The translations under genes were made by a program, and so were the position numbers. From Blautia sp. XA-2221 (GTDB lineage: Bacteria; Bacillota; Clostridia; Lachnospirales; Lachnospiraceae): DNA of 64,000 nucleotides. The notes beneath the pieces were generated by a model. That model was given only the letters and a program-made list of their open reading frames with translations. It made no database searches and was not told the origin of the DNA. Positions 18,336-27,858 of this stretch are shown one piece after another. Every line of letters begins with the position of its first letter. The stretch's first letter is position 1. The stretch is taken from assembly GCF_028767025.1 (NCBI RefSeq), contig NZ_JAJQXX010000014.1, positions 1-64,000 of the forward strand, given 5' to 3'.

Positions 18336-19147
18336 AATGCCGTACCTCCTTCTCCTTTGTCATATTTTGCAACAAGAGCCATGCTGGCAATAATAAATAC
18401 CATCAGTACAAGAGAAAGTCCACTTCCCACATGCCAGTTGCTGTTCTGCTTAAAGGACTGCTCGATCACATTTCCGATGAGAAGAATCTTTCCGCCTCCC
18501 AGAAGGTCAGAAATCACAAAGGTTGTAAGCGCAGGCACAAACACCATGGTAATTCCGCTGATCACACCTGGAATACTTAAAGGAAACGTTACTTTTACAA
18601 AAGTCTGTACGGGATTTGCCCCCAGATCCCTTGCCGCATTCAGCACATTGGAATCAATTTTAATCAGCACATTGTAAATCGGCAGTACCATAAAAGGCAG
18701 GAAATTGTATACCATTCCAAGAACAATGGCATAAGGTGTATTGATAATCTCCAAAGCCGGCAGATGAAAAAAACTCAGGATACTGTTTATAACACCGTTC
18801 TTTTCCAGAAGCGTCTGCCATGCCATGGTTCTTAAAAGGAAATTCATCCACATGGGCAGAATAAAAATCAATACGATAAAACTTGTCTGACTGACCTGCT
18901 TCTGGCTTAATATCATTGCCAGAGGGTAAGCCAGCACCAGACAGATCAGAGTGCTTACCAGAGACAAAAGCACAGAAATCCCCAGTGCCTTCAGATTTTC
19001 CGGCGTGGTGATCTGCGCCAGATTGGCAAAGGTAAATCCACCCTTATCTGTGGTAAACGCATAATAGACAATCACCAGAAGGGGGATCACAACAAAGGAC
19101 ACGGACCAGAAAAGATATGGACCTGCCAGAAGACGCTTATTCTTCAA
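18332..19147 (-). CDS. potB: Polyamine ABC transporter permease PotB
   Basis: A 271-residue permease with six predicted helices, partner of the PotC half of the next gene. The coupling motif [24 protein letters not shown] lies near residue 175, and [16 protein letters not shown] is typical of PotB. The start is TTG at 19147, inside the end of potA, supported by GAGGAGG about 9 nt upstream. The 11-bp overlap with potA and 4-bp overlap with potCD indicate a single coupled transcript. Confidence 0.93.
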   Translation of the reverse strand: MKNKRLLAGPYLFWSVSFVVIPLLVIVYYAFTTDKGGFTFANLAQITTPENLKALGISVLLSLVSTLICLVLAYPLAMILSQKQVSQTSFIVLIFILPMWMNFLLRTMAWQTLLEKNGVINSILSFFHLPALEIINTPYAIVLGMVYNFLPFMVLPIYNVLIKIDSNVLNAARDLGANPVQTFVKVTFPLSIPGVISGITMVFVPALTTFVISDLLGGGKILLIGNVIEQSFKQNSNWHVGSGLSLVLMVFIIASMALVAKYDKGEGGTAF

Positions 19148-20210
19148 TGTTTACCGCCTCCTCATCCTCAGATTCCGGTTTTTTCATTATCTGGATATCA
19201 AAAGGATCTACATGAATGCTGACCTCTGTTCCCACAGGAAACATATCTGTACTGTGGACCAGCCATTCATAATTATTTGCCATGACTTCCATCTCGTAAT
19301 GAACACCCTTGAAGATCAGGTGCGTCACAACACCGTCCATACTTCCCTGCCCCGGCTTCAGCAGGTCAATATCCTCAGGACGTATCACAACATCAACCGG
19401 CTTGTTCTGTCCGAACCCCTCGTCCACACAGGCAAAATTTACACCCAGGATCTTAACCAGACGGTCTTCCACCATAGTAGCCGGAATAATATTGCTTTCC
19501 CCGATAAAGTCCGCAACAAACGCATTTTCCGGCTCATTATATATTTTTTCCGGCGTTCCGATCTGCTGAATATAACCCTGATTCATTACCACAATCGTGT
19601 CAGACATGGTAAGAGCCTCCTCCTGATCATGCGTTACATACAAAAAGGTAATACCCAGCTCATTTTTCAGACGGATCAGCTCATACTGCATATCCTGGCG
19701 CAGTTTTAGATCAAGGGCCCCCAGCGGCTCGTCCAGAAGAAGAACCTTTGGTTCATTTACAATGGCACGGGCAATGGCGATCCTCTGCTGCTGCCCACCG
19801 CTTAAAGAATCCGGCATACGGTTTTCAAATCCGTCCAGATTCACCAGCTTTAATGCATATTTTATTTTATCATGAATATACTGTTTGCTTTTATTTTTGA
19901 TCTTCAGTCCAAAAGCAATGTTATCCGCAATAGTCATATGGGTAAAAAGCGCATATTTCTGGAATACTGTATTCAGCTGTCTCTTATTTGGCGGCAGATC
20001 CGTAATGTCCTTTCCGTCAAAGATCACACGTCCTGCATCGGGTGTTTCAAACCCTCCCAGAATACGGAGAGTGGTTGTTTTTCCACAGCCGCTGGGTCCC
20101 AGAAGTGTCAGGAATTCATTTTCTCTTATGTAAAGGTTAAAATCATCCAGAACGGTCTGCATCCCATACGTCTTTGAGATATTCATAAAATCAATCAATT
20201 TATTGCTCAT
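19137..20210 (-). CDS. potA: Polyamine ABC transporter ATPase PotA
   Basis: A 357-residue ATPase of the spermidine/putrescine importer. It has Walker [10 protein letters not shown], signature SLSGGQQQR, Walker [13 protein letters not shown] and H-loop [13 protein letters not shown]. After residue 240 comes a TOBE-type regulatory domain ([26 protein letters not shown]). First gene of potA-potB-potCD; GGAGG lies 8-10 nt before the ATG. A large hairpin with a T-run sits immediately upstream of that ribosome binding site, so expression may be attenuated. Confidence 0.94.
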   Translation of the reverse strand: MSNKLIDFMNISKTYGMQTVLDDFNLYIRENEFLTLLGPSGCGKTTTLRILGGFETPDAGRVIFDGKDITDLPPNKRQLNTVFQKYALFTHMTIADNIAFGLKIKNKSKQYIHDKIKYALKLVNLDGFENRMPDSLSGGQQQRIAIARAIVNEPKVLLLDEPLGALDLKLRQDMQYELIRLKNELGITFLYVTHDQEEALTMSDTIVVMNQGYIQQIGTPEKIYNEPENAFVADFIGESNIIPATMVEDRLVKILGVNFACVDEGFGQNKPVDVVIRPEDIDLLKPGQGSMDGVVTHLIFKGVHYEMEVMANNYEWLVHSTDMFPVGTEVSIHVDPFDIQIMKKPESEDEEAVNIEE

Positions 20211-20224
20211 GACCTTTCCTCCCT

Positions 20225-20290
20225 AAAAAATCCCCCTGTTTCCATAATACAGGGCAACTCTACCTGTATATCACAAAAACAGGGGGATTT
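20225..20290 (-). promoter_or_regulatory. Terminator-like hairpin in the potA leader
   Basis: A 14-bp perfect inverted repeat: AAATCCCCCTGTTT (20277-20290 read on the minus strand) with AAACAGGGGGATTT (20228-20241), followed by TTTTTT and then the potA ribosome binding site. The 35-nt loop contains a second stem, ATACAGG with CCTGTAT. The shape is that of a leader that can terminate or hide translation. It could instead be just the terminator of the upstream gene (stop at 20344). Confidence 0.6.
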
Positions 20291-20343
20291 CAATAGCTTT
20301 TACACGATTTTTAAAATTAGCAGAATTTCATTTCTTCCATATA

Positions 20344-21084
20344 TCAGGGATGCAGCCAGCTGCTGTCAAGTCTGGCGAGAAGTCTTGCATTATGATAAGC
20401 CATCTTAATTGTCAGACACGTCCTGCCCAGATACTTTTTTCCATCTGATGTTTTTACACAGGCAAGAGCCAGATCCGCCTTTCCCGGATTCTGAAGGCAG
20501 ACAGGAATCAAAAGCTGGATCCCGTGATCGTAATATTGGGGCACTGCTGTCCGGTAATCAGCCTCCAGCATATGCCGGGCCTGACGCAAAGCTCCGTCAA
20601 AAAGCTGTACTTTCATCCTGCTTGTCCTGACATTTTCCGGAAGTCTCTGAATATTTTCCTCATCTCCAAAAATATGCTCATACTGAGGGATGATCTCCAA
20701 ACGTGAATCAAACACAAGATCCGCAGGATTTTTTACATATTCCGCCCTCTCCGGAAGACTGACGATTCCTGATTTTAATAAATAATATTCTGTGTAAAAC
20801 CCTTCCAGAAACCACTTCTGACGGTCCGGAACCAGATTTTTCACAAAAAACGCATACACCGGCTGATAATAATAATTAAAAAGACCTGTGTTAAAAATCG
20901 CATAGCAGTCTTCTTCCAGTACCTTCCCCTCCTCATACACTCTTTGAAACGTATGCTCCAGATAACCTTTCAGGATCCCTCTGTCTTCATTCTCGCCAAA
21001 ACTCCACTTTTCAGGAACCATTCTGGAAAGATTCTGAATATGCCTGTTATAATTCCCACAATAGGTAAAATCAAATAAATTCAT
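20344..21084 (-). CDS. DUF3825-like protein of unknown function
   Basis: A 246-residue cytoplasmic protein. The C-terminal part (FDGALRQARHMLEADYRTAVPQ, about 167-188, then YLGRTCLTIKMAYHNARLLARLDSSWL at the end) resembles what I recall of DUF3825, often found as a stand-alone protein in Firmicutes, but I rely on memory for that. The N-terminal half has a pattern of aromatic residues and no known catalytic motif. It is a single gene, divergent from the homocysteine methyltransferase and 133 nt upstream of potA on the same strand. Confidence 0.6.
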   Translation of the reverse strand: MNLFDFTYCGNYNRHIQNLSRMVPEKWSFGENEDRGILKGYLEHTFQRVYEEGKVLEEDCYAIFNTGLFNYYYQPVYAFFVKNLVPDRQKWFLEGFYTEYYLLKSGIVSLPERAEYVKNPADLVFDSRLEIIPQYEHIFGDEENIQRLPENVRTSRMKVQLFDGALRQARHMLEADYRTAVPQYYDHGIQLLIPVCLQNPGKADLALACVKTSDGKKYLGRTCLTIKMAYHNARLLARLDSSWLHP

Positions 21085-21199
21085 AGCACTCTCCCACCCC
21101 CTGGTATTTTTCTGTGTAAAAAGGCTTTATTATATTGTATTTGGAATTTTTCCGGACAGAACATTTTTCTATATTTTTGTAGTCACAGACGCCGGAAAA

Positions 21200-21208
21200 T
21201 GCTATAAT
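21200..21208 (+). promoter_or_regulatory. Extended -10 promoter of the homocysteine methyltransferase gene
   Basis: TGCTATAAT at 21200-21208 is an extended -10 element. No good -35 is present at 17 nt. The leader of about 105 nt lacks the S-box (SAM riboswitch) core. Confidence 0.5.
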
Positions 21209-21321
21209 GACACAGAAATACAATTACAGTTATGTCATTAAAACATAAGCACCTTTTCGCAGGATATGCGGAGCTTGCATACGGGCTGCTTATAATCAAA
21301 ATCACAGAGGAGGCAGCTATT

Positions 21322-22191
21322 ATGACAAAACAGGAATTTCAGAAATTAACAGAAAATATTCTTTTTCTTGACGGAGCCACCGGTTCCAATCTTATGGCTC
21401 AGGGAATGCCCCGAGGCATCTGCACAGAGCGTTGGGTAATCGAACACAAAGATGTGATACAGAATCTCCAGAAATCTTATATCGAAGCAGGAAGCCAGAT
21501 TATTTACGCCCCCACTTTCGGAGGAAACCGGCTGAATCTGAAACAGCACGGACTGGAAAATAAAATTCAGGAGATCAACAGTACCCTGGTTGGTTACTCC
21601 AGAGAAATTGCCGGAAACAAAGCTCTTGTGGCAGGTGACATTACCACTTCCGGACAGTTTGTCACTGCTGACGGTGAATATACCTACGAAGATGCCTTTG
21701 AAATGTATAAAGAACAGATTACGATCCTGAAAAATGCAGGAGTGGATCTGATCGTAGCAGAAACCATGATTAGTATTGAAGAAACTCTGGCCGCAGTGGA
21801 TGCCGCCAATTCTGTCTGCGATCTTCCTGTTATGTGTACCGTTACAGTAGAAGCTGACGGAAGTATCTTCAGCGGCGGAAATGCTATAGAAGCTGCTGTT
21901 GCCTTTGAGAGCGCAGGAGCCGCAGCTGTCGGAATCAACTGTTCTGTAGGACCGGATCAGCTTGTATCTATTGTCCGTAATATCCGTGAGTCAGTTTCTA
22001 TCCCGGTCATTGCAAAGCCAAACGCCGGAATGCCTGTTATTGACGATCAGGGCAATGCCGTATACAGCATGAACCCCGTAGACTTCGCAAAGCATATGAA
22101 GATCCTTGTGGAAAACGGCGCAGGAATCATCGGAGGCTGCTGCGGAACCACCCCGAATTTTATACGGGAAATGAAAAAACTTCTGGGATAA
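21322..22191 (+). CDS. Homocysteine S-methyltransferase family protein
   Basis: A 289-residue stand-alone homocysteine-binding barrel, equivalent to the N-terminal module of cobalamin-dependent methionine synthase. FLDGATGSNLMAQGMP opens the barrel. The zinc-binding cysteines are visible in GINCSVGP (about residue 210) and IIGGCCGTTPNFI (about 275). Folate, B12 and reactivation domains are absent, so it must work with separate partners or use another methyl donor such as S-methylmethionine. ATG at 21322 has AGAGGAGG upstream; an upstream ATG at 21232 has none. Confidence 0.88.
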   Translation: MTKQEFQKLTENILFLDGATGSNLMAQGMPRGICTERWVIEHKDVIQNLQKSYIEAGSQIIYAPTFGGNRLNLKQHGLENKIQEINSTLVGYSREIAGNKALVAGDITTSGQFVTADGEYTYEDAFEMYKEQITILKNAGVDLIVAETMISIEETLAAVDAANSVCDLPVMCTVTVEADGSIFSGGNAIEAAVAFESAGAAAVGINCSVGPDQLVSIVRNIRESVSIPVIAKPNAGMPVIDDQGNAVYSMNPVDFAKHMKILVENGAGIIGGCCGTTPNFIREMKKLLG

Positions 22192-22202
22192 TTTTATTCC
22201 AT

Positions 22203-22246
22203 ATATGTATAAGGGGGCGGCCTGACGGCCGCCCCCTTATACATAT
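22203..22246. terminator. Bidirectional terminator, 20-bp perfect inverted repeat
   Basis: Two 20-nt arms, 22203-22222 and 22227-22246, are perfectly complementary around the loop TGAC. The core is AAGGGGGCGGCC / GGCCGCCCCCTT with AT-rich flanks. It separates two convergent genes and touches the last stop codon of the DUF362 gene. Confidence 0.85.
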
Positions 22247-23385
22247 CACTTTACTTTAATTGCCTTTTCCGGGCACATTTCCTGACAACAAAAACATCGG
22301 ATGCATTTTTTGTAATCATAAACCGGAGGATAGTCTTTTCCGTTTTTAAAGTCCACTGCCTTTTCCGGCACTGGACAGCTTTTCACACAGATTCCGCAGC
22401 AGATACACCTGGATTCCTCAATGTACGGTTTTTTCTGGAAAAGATTCAACGCTTTTGCCATTTTTTCCCAGATCCCTGCTTTTATTACTCTTCTGTCTAC
22501 GTTAAATTCCGGATTTCCATATTTTTTCACAGCCTCTGTTATGGAAATCTGACCTTCCGGTGTCAGAAGCTCTATTTCCTCTTCCTTCCAGGTTCCAAGT
22601 CCCATTTTTTCTCCATGATAGCAGGTCGGAACCATTTGTGGCTTCAGATGCACCAGACGGCAGAATACACTGTCCAGCGCTACCGGATCTGCGGACATCA
22701 GCATGACCTTCATATCAACAGGGTCTCCTGATCCCGGTCCGTTTCCCTCCATGGCTGTAATGCCGTCCATAATATAAAGTCTGGGGTTTACGCACTGATT
22801 CAGATCGATCAGCATTCTCGCAAAACTGTCCGCGCTTGGAAAAAGAGTATGTCCTTTTGCTTTGTGTAAACCATAAATAAATCCATAGCTGTTCTTCACT
22901 GCGCCTGTGATCCGCTCCAGCGCATGGGTTTTCATTTTGCACAGAGAGATTACACAGTCACTTTCCAGAAGTTCTTTTCCAAGAATAAATTCTTTTGCCT
23001 GAACACCTTGCTCATACGGAGTGCGAATACCCTCCGAAAAATCAACAGCCGGGATATCAAGCTTCTGAAGATATGTGTCCATTCCGGTTCCGGCAATGAC
23101 TTTTGTGGTATTTCCATGTCCGCAGGAATCTGCCAGGATCACCTTTTCATAGCCTTCTTCCCTTAAAAGTTTCCCAAACATTCCCACCACTGCCGGGTGA
23201 GTGATCACTGCCTTTTCTACCTCTGCCCTCTTCAGAAGATTTGGCTTTAAAAGGATTTTCTCATTTTTTCTCACAAGAGACTCCAGCCCGCCAAGAAGCC
23301 TTAATCCCTTTTTTAAATTGTCATAAACAAGTTCTTCCCTGTAGGAGTTACAGGGAAGAAGAATTACTTTACTTTTATTTTTCAT
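22246..23385 (-). CDS. DUF362 protein with C-terminal 2[4Fe-4S] ferredoxin domain
   Basis: A 379-residue protein. Residues 1-300 are DUF362 (KILLKPNLL near 45, ADSCGHG near 105, SLCKMKTHALERITGAVKN near 150). The C-terminal 60 residues are a bacterial ferredoxin with CICCGICVKSCP and CIRCFCCQEMCP, so two [4Fe-4S] clusters. Such proteins are expected to carry electrons, but no reaction is established. It starts 16 nt after ptsI, so it is the tail of the potABCD-ptsI run. Confidence 0.85.
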   Translation of the reverse strand: MKNKSKVILLPCNSYREELVYDNLKKGLRLLGGLESLVRKNEKILLKPNLLKRAEVEKAVITHPAVVGMFGKLLREEGYEKVILADSCGHGNTTKVIAGTGMDTYLQKLDIPAVDFSEGIRTPYEQGVQAKEFILGKELLESDCVISLCKMKTHALERITGAVKNSYGFIYGLHKAKGHTLFPSADSFARMLIDLNQCVNPRLYIMDGITAMEGNGPGSGDPVDMKVMLMSADPVALDSVFCRLVHLKPQMVPTCYHGEKMGLGTWKEEEIELLTPEGQISITEAVKKYGNPEFNVDRRVIKAGIWEKMAKALNLFQKKPYIEESRCICCGICVKSCPVPEKAVDFKNGKDYPPVYDYKKCIRCFCCQEMCPEKAIKVK

Positions 23386-23401
23386 GATCTGCCTTTCTTA
23401 C

Positions 23402-25051
23402 TTAAATACCGGGTTCAGCCTCCGACCTTTCACCGACGCTCAGATCCGTGTCTCTCAGAGCCTTTCTTACCGGAAGGATACAGGCCGGAACAACAGACAG
23501 AAAATCCACTCCCATTCGGAGAAAAGTTTCTGTCAGCTCTGTATCCGCTGCAATCTCACCGCAGATCCCTGCTTTTTTCCCTTCCGCATGAGCAGCGTCC
23601 ACCACCATACGTATCATGCGCAGAATGGCAGGATGATGATCGTCATATTTATTTTTCAAAAGAGGATTCTGTCTGTCCATAGCCAGAGTGTACTGGGTCA
23701 GATCATTTGTGCCAATACTTAAAAAATCCACTCTTTTTGCAAGCTCACGGCTGATCATCACCGCAGCCGGGGTTTCGATCATAATACTTGTCTGTATGTC
23801 ACTGAAAGGGATTTCTTTTTCTTTCAGCCCGTTCTTTACTTCACCGATGATTTTTTCAATTTCATCCATTTCAGCTTCTGAAGAAACCATAGGGTACATG
23901 ATAGCAAGGTTTCCATAGGCGCTGGCCCGGTAAATGGCACGAAGCTGCGCCTTAAACATACGTCTGCGATCCAGACAAAGCCGAATTCCCCGATTTCCCA
24001 TAATGGGATTTGTTTCTTCCGGAATATCCAGATAGGAAGCCTGTTTATCTGCGCCCAGATCCGAGGTACGTATTACGGTGAGCCGATCTCCCATAGTTTC
24101 TGCAAGCTGTTTATATGCACGGAAAAGTTCATTTTCTCTGGGATAATTTTCTCTTCCCAGATACTGAAACTCACTGCGCAGAAGACCGATCCCCGCTGCT
24201 CCGTAAAAAAGAACATTGTTCAGATCGCTCATGTTCCCAATGTTTGCATAAAGTCCGATCTTTTTTCCGTCTGCTGTTTCATCTGTCTGGTTCTTCAGCT
24301 TCAGAAGTTCTTCTTTTTCTTTTTTATCCGCTTCCAGACGGATCCTGTACTCTCTCTTGATCTCTGCATCCGGATTCAGATACAGGGTTCCTGTATAACC
24401 GTCCACAATGGCTGTCTGACCGTCCCACTCAGCATCTGCTTCTATGTCCACAAGGGTAGGGATCTCCATCGTCTTTGTCATAATAGAAGTATGAGAAACC
24501 GCGGAACCATGGTGCATGACAACCGCCAGAAGCTTTTCCTTATCCATCTCCATGATTTCTGTAGGTGCCAGGGATTCTGCCACAATGATCACCGGTTCGT
24601 CTCCCAGACTGATCCGGGTACAGGAGCCTCCGAGAAGCCGGATCAGCCGTGCGGAAATTTCCTGGATATCCTGGATGCGCCGGCGCACCACAGGTTCCTC
24701 CAGATTCCGGAAAGTTTCTGTAAGCTCATCCCTGTTTGTCATGATCGCGTATGCCGCATTTACCTTCTCCAGAGAAATACAGCTTTCAATGGCCTTCTGA
24801 TAACTTTCTGATTCCAGAAGCCTGATCTGTCCCAGAAGAACCTTTGCCTCCTGTTCATTCACACTTCTGTTTTTTTCATAAAGTTCTTCCAGCTCTTTCA
24901 CTGCCTGCGCCCTGGCTGCATAAAATTCCTGCAGTTCTTTTTTTATGTTGCTTACCAGGCACTGCCGTATCTGGTATTCGCCTCTGTTGTAATACAGTAT
25001 TTTACCGATGGCAATTCCGGAAAAAGTTGCTGTTCCTTTATAAATTTCCAT
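23402..25051 (-). CDS. ptsI: PTS enzyme I (phosphoenolpyruvate-protein phosphotransferase)
   Basis: A 549-residue EI, a little shorter than the usual 570. The phospho-accepting His is in HHGSAVSHTSIMTKTM (about 190). The PEP-binding C-terminal domain shows NPIMGNRGIRLCL (about 335), FLSIGTNDLTQYTLAMDR (about 435) and the active Cys in AGICGEIAAD (about 490). It passes phosphate from PEP to HPr in sugar uptake. No HPr gene is adjacent; instead the gene lies 21 nt behind potD and 16 nt ahead of DUF362, so this may be a second, non-standard EI. Confidence 0.93.
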   Translation of the reverse strand: MEIYKGTATFSGIAIGKILYYNRGEYQIRQCLVSNIKKELQEFYAARAQAVKELEELYEKNRSVNEQEAKVLLGQIRLLESESYQKAIESCISLEKVNAAYAIMTNRDELTETFRNLEEPVVRRRIQDIQEISARLIRLLGGSCTRISLGDEPVIIVAESLAPTEIMEMDKEKLLAVVMHHGSAVSHTSIMTKTMEIPTLVDIEADAEWDGQTAIVDGYTGTLYLNPDAEIKREYRIRLEADKKEKEELLKLKNQTDETADGKKIGLYANIGNMSDLNNVLFYGAAGIGLLRSEFQYLGRENYPRENELFRAYKQLAETMGDRLTVIRTSDLGADKQASYLDIPEETNPIMGNRGIRLCLDRRRMFKAQLRAIYRASAYGNLAIMYPMVSSEAEMDEIEKIIGEVKNGLKEKEIPFSDIQTSIMIETPAAVMISRELAKRVDFLSIGTNDLTQYTLAMDRQNPLLKNKYDDHHPAILRMIRMVVDAAHAEGKKAGICGEIAADTELTETFLRMGVDFLSVVPACILPVRKALRDTDLSVGERSEAEPGI

Positions 25052-25072
25052 CCTGTAACCCCCTTATTTCCG

Positions 25073-26104
25073 TCAGTCGCAGGCTGCCTTAAATTCTGTC
25101 CAGTTTTTGCTGTACTGCTCTTCTGCTTCTGCGCTTACGTTTTGTACGATATCACCTTTTTTTACAGAATCCGGCACTACCAGATCCGGATTTACCAGCT
25201 CATCCGCCGCTTTATTTGTGCTGTAGTATCCAATAAAATCTGTACACTGCGCAGCGATCTCCGGCTGAAGGATGTAATCCATAAACTGGTATGCAGCCTC
25301 TTTGTCAGGGGCCTGACTTGGAATGAACATTCCCATTATCCCAAATCCCAGACCTTCTTCCGGATAAACCACTTTAAGCTCCGGATATTCTGCAAGAGCA
25401 GCTGTTACCTGTGAGGTATAAAGGAAGCCAACGCTTGCCTCTCCGTTCAGAAGCGCATTCTGTGTGTTGTCGTCCTGGATCAGACGCACATTGGGAGCAA
25501 GCTCCAGAAGCTTTTCGCCTGTTTCCTTTATGGAATCTACATCCTCTTCATTCATGCTCTTTCCAAGCATCAGATTGGTGATTCCATTGATCACACGGTA
25601 GTTGGCAACCAGAGCAATGCTGTCTTCCAGAGAAGGATCCCAGAGATCTGCATATCCCTTAATATCAATATCAACCATTTCCGGGTCATAAACGATCAGG
25701 GGGATTCCTGCCCCGTAGGGAACTGTATATTCATTCTCCGGATCATAGAACTGTCCCTGATAAAGAGGATTGATATTTTCAAAACCAGACAGTTTTGATT
25801 TATCCAGCTTTTCTGCCAGTCCTTCCTGAATCACATTTTCCAGAATGTAATCGTCTGCAATTACAATATCGTAATCTCCGCCCTTTGCCATGGAAAGCTT
25901 TTCCAGCATGGTTTCATCTGTGTCAAAATTGGAATAGATGACCTTTATGCCTGTTTCTTTTTCAAATCCGTCCAATACCTCCTGAGGGAACATATTTTCC
26001 CAGGTAAACAGTACTAATTCCTTATCAGAATCTGCACTGACCGGAACCGCTGCTGAAGTTACTGTCAAAGCTGAACATAATGCCATTACAAGTAATTTTT
26101 TCAT
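25073..26104 (-). CDS. potD: Polyamine-binding protein PotD (transporter 2)
   Basis: A 343-residue extracellular binding protein for spermidine or putrescine. A signal peptide of about 24 residues ends near VPVSADS; no lipobox Cys is present, so anchoring is unclear in this Gram-positive context. The mature domain shows LVLFTWENMFPQEVL, FDTDETMLEKL, YDIVIADDYILENV and YTVPYGAGIPLIVYD, matching PotD. It is a paralogue of the binding half of potCD at 16458-18335. It follows potC by 79 nt. Confidence 0.92.
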   Translation of the reverse strand: MKKLLVMALCSALTVTSAAVPVSADSDKELVLFTWENMFPQEVLDGFEKETGIKVIYSNFDTDETMLEKLSMAKGGDYDIVIADDYILENVIQEGLAEKLDKSKLSGFENINPLYQGQFYDPENEYTVPYGAGIPLIVYDPEMVDIDIKGYADLWDPSLEDSIALVANYRVINGITNLMLGKSMNEEDVDSIKETGEKLLELAPNVRLIQDDNTQNALLNGEASVGFLYTSQVTAALAEYPELKVVYPEEGLGFGIMGMFIPSQAPDKEAAYQFMDYILQPEIAAQCTDFIGYYSTNKAADELVNPDLVVPDSVKKGDIVQNVSAEAEEQYSKNWTEFKAACD

Positions 26105-26183
26105 GTTTTCCTCCTATATATAGCTTTAATCTGTACTGTTTTAGTATAATCTATTTTTATGTGGTTGAAAAGAGCCTGTTTTG

Positions 26184-26993
26184 TTATTGCTCATTCCGTT
26201 TACAGGCAGTTCTGTTTTTTCCTTTTATCAATCTGGCAACCAATGTATAAATAAGCAGAACTCCCAGAGTAGCAGCAAGCATCAGAGTACAAAGTGCATT
26301 GATCTCCGGTGTCACTCCTGTTTTCAGCTGCGTATAAACCTTTACCGGAAGAGTTGAGATACGAGGACCGTTTACAAAAATACTGATTACCACATCATCC
26401 ATGGACATGGCAAATGCCAGAAGCGATCCCGACATAACTGCCGGCATAATAAGAGGCAGCGTAATGTCCCAGAAAGCCCGGAAGCTTCCTGCACCAAGAT
26501 CACGGGCCGCTTCCTCCAGAGAAGGATCCATTCCTGCCAGTCTTGCTTTTACCTGCATTAAAATATAAGGTACACAAAAAACCGTGTGTCCCAGAAGAAG
26601 GGTCAGCATTCCAAACGGCATATCCAGAAGATAAAAAAATGCCATGAGCACCATTCCAAGAATAATCTCCGGGATCATCAGAGGCAGAATGGAAATATAC
26701 TCCAGCGCTCCCTTTGTTTTCCAGTGTATCCTGGAAAGCCCCACTGCTCCCAGCGTTCCGATCACTGCGGAAACAAGACAGCTTGATACGCCCAGTATCA
26801 GACTGTTCCCCAGCGCTTCGATCATGGCTCTGTCATTTAAAAGCTCCTGGTACCACTTCAGGGAAAATCCGGTAAACCGCACAGGAAGCCTGGACTCATT
26901 AAAAGAAAAAATGATCACCACCGCTACCGGCAGATACATCAGAAAAAACACAATCCCAAGATACAGTCCGGAGAGCTTCGTATTTTTTTTCAT
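26184..26993 (-). CDS. potC: Polyamine ABC transporter permease PotC (transporter 2)
   Basis: A 269-residue permease with six helices, paralogous to the first half of potCD. The coupling loop EAARDLGAGSFRAFWDITLPLIMPA lies near residue 160, followed by SMDDVVISIFVNGPRISTLPVKVY, the conserved PotC C-terminal segment. ATG overlaps the potB stop as ATGA. A 79-nt gap separates it from potD. Confidence 0.93.
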   Translation of the reverse strand: MKKNTKLSGLYLGIVFFLMYLPVAVVIIFSFNESRLPVRFTGFSLKWYQELLNDRAMIEALGNSLILGVSSCLVSAVIGTLGAVGLSRIHWKTKGALEYISILPLMIPEIILGMVLMAFFYLLDMPFGMLTLLLGHTVFCVPYILMQVKARLAGMDPSLEEAARDLGAGSFRAFWDITLPLIMPAVMSGSLLAFAMSMDDVVISIFVNGPRISTLPVKVYTQLKTGVTPEINALCTLMLAATLGVLLIYTLVARLIKGKNRTACKRNEQ

Positions 26994-27856
26994 CCGATTC
27001 CCTCCAATTCTTTTACATTTGTTATTTTACGGTAAAGACCGATCATCAGTGAGGTGAGGATCATAAGCACCACTGCAAGAGCTGCTGCAAAGGGCCAGTT
27101 GTTTCCTCTTGTCATCTGCTCCTGGATCAGACTTCCTACCAGAACGATCTTATTTCCTCCCAGAATATCCGCAATAAAGAATAGTCCCATAGACGGAATA
27201 AAAGTAAGGATCACTCCTGACAGAAGTCCCGGAAGAGTCAGCTTAAAAGAAACGGTCCAGAATGCTTTGATTTTTCCCGCTCCAAGATCACGGGCTGCCT
27301 CCACAAGAGACCAGTCCAGCTTTTCCGCACTGGAATATACGGAAAGGATCATAAACGGAAGAAGTACATAGACCATACCCACTACAATAGCCGGATAACT
27401 GTACAGAATCTTTAAAGGCCTGTCGATAATGCCCAGTCCCTTTAATATGTAATTCAGTACACCCTTATTCTGAAGGATAATGATCCATCCGTAAAGGCGG
27501 ATCAGAGAATTGATCCAGAACGGCAGCATCAGAAGAAGCATGGCTCTTTTTTTCCAGGTTTCAGACATTTTTGCCATAAAATACCCGAAAGGATATCCCA
27601 CCAGACATATGATCACCGTACTGGTCAGAGCAAGCTGAAAAGATTCCCGGAAAGTCTGAAGATAAACCGGATCCAGAATCTTTCTGTAATTTTCAAAAGT
27701 CAGGTTCCACTCCACAGAGGTTCCGCTTCCCGGCTGAGCAAAGCTCAGAGCAACCATATAGATAAGAGGGCCTGCCACAAACACCAGAGTAAAAAAATAC
27801 AGAGGCAGGATCATCCATACAGAGGTGGTTTTCTTTTTTTGTTTTGTCCCTTTCAT
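26990..27856 (-). CDS. potB: Polyamine ABC transporter permease PotB (transporter 2)
   Basis: A 288-residue permease with six helices. A basic N-terminus (KGTKQKKKT) precedes helix 1. EAARDLGAGKIKAFWTVSFKLTLPG near residue 190 is the ATPase-coupling loop, and FIPSMGLFFIADILGGNKIVLVG is the conserved PotB segment. It starts two bases after the potA stop and overlaps potC by 4 bp. Confidence 0.93.
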   Translation of the reverse strand: MKGTKQKKKTTSVWMILPLYFFTLVFVAGPLIYMVALSFAQPGSGTSVEWNLTFENYRKILDPVYLQTFRESFQLALTSTVIICLVGYPFGYFMAKMSETWKKRAMLLLMLPFWINSLIRLYGWIIILQNKGVLNYILKGLGIIDRPLKILYSYPAIVVGMVYVLLPFMILSVYSSAEKLDWSLVEAARDLGAGKIKAFWTVSFKLTLPGLLSGVILTFIPSMGLFFIADILGGNKIVLVGSLIQEQMTRGNNWPFAAALAVVLMILTSLMIGLYRKITNVKELEGIG

Positions 27857-27858
27857 CC

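Noticed and set aside
21209-21321. SAM (S-box) riboswitch before the homocysteine methyltransferase gene
   Set aside because: None of the conserved S-box core or the terminator/antiterminator pair is visible.
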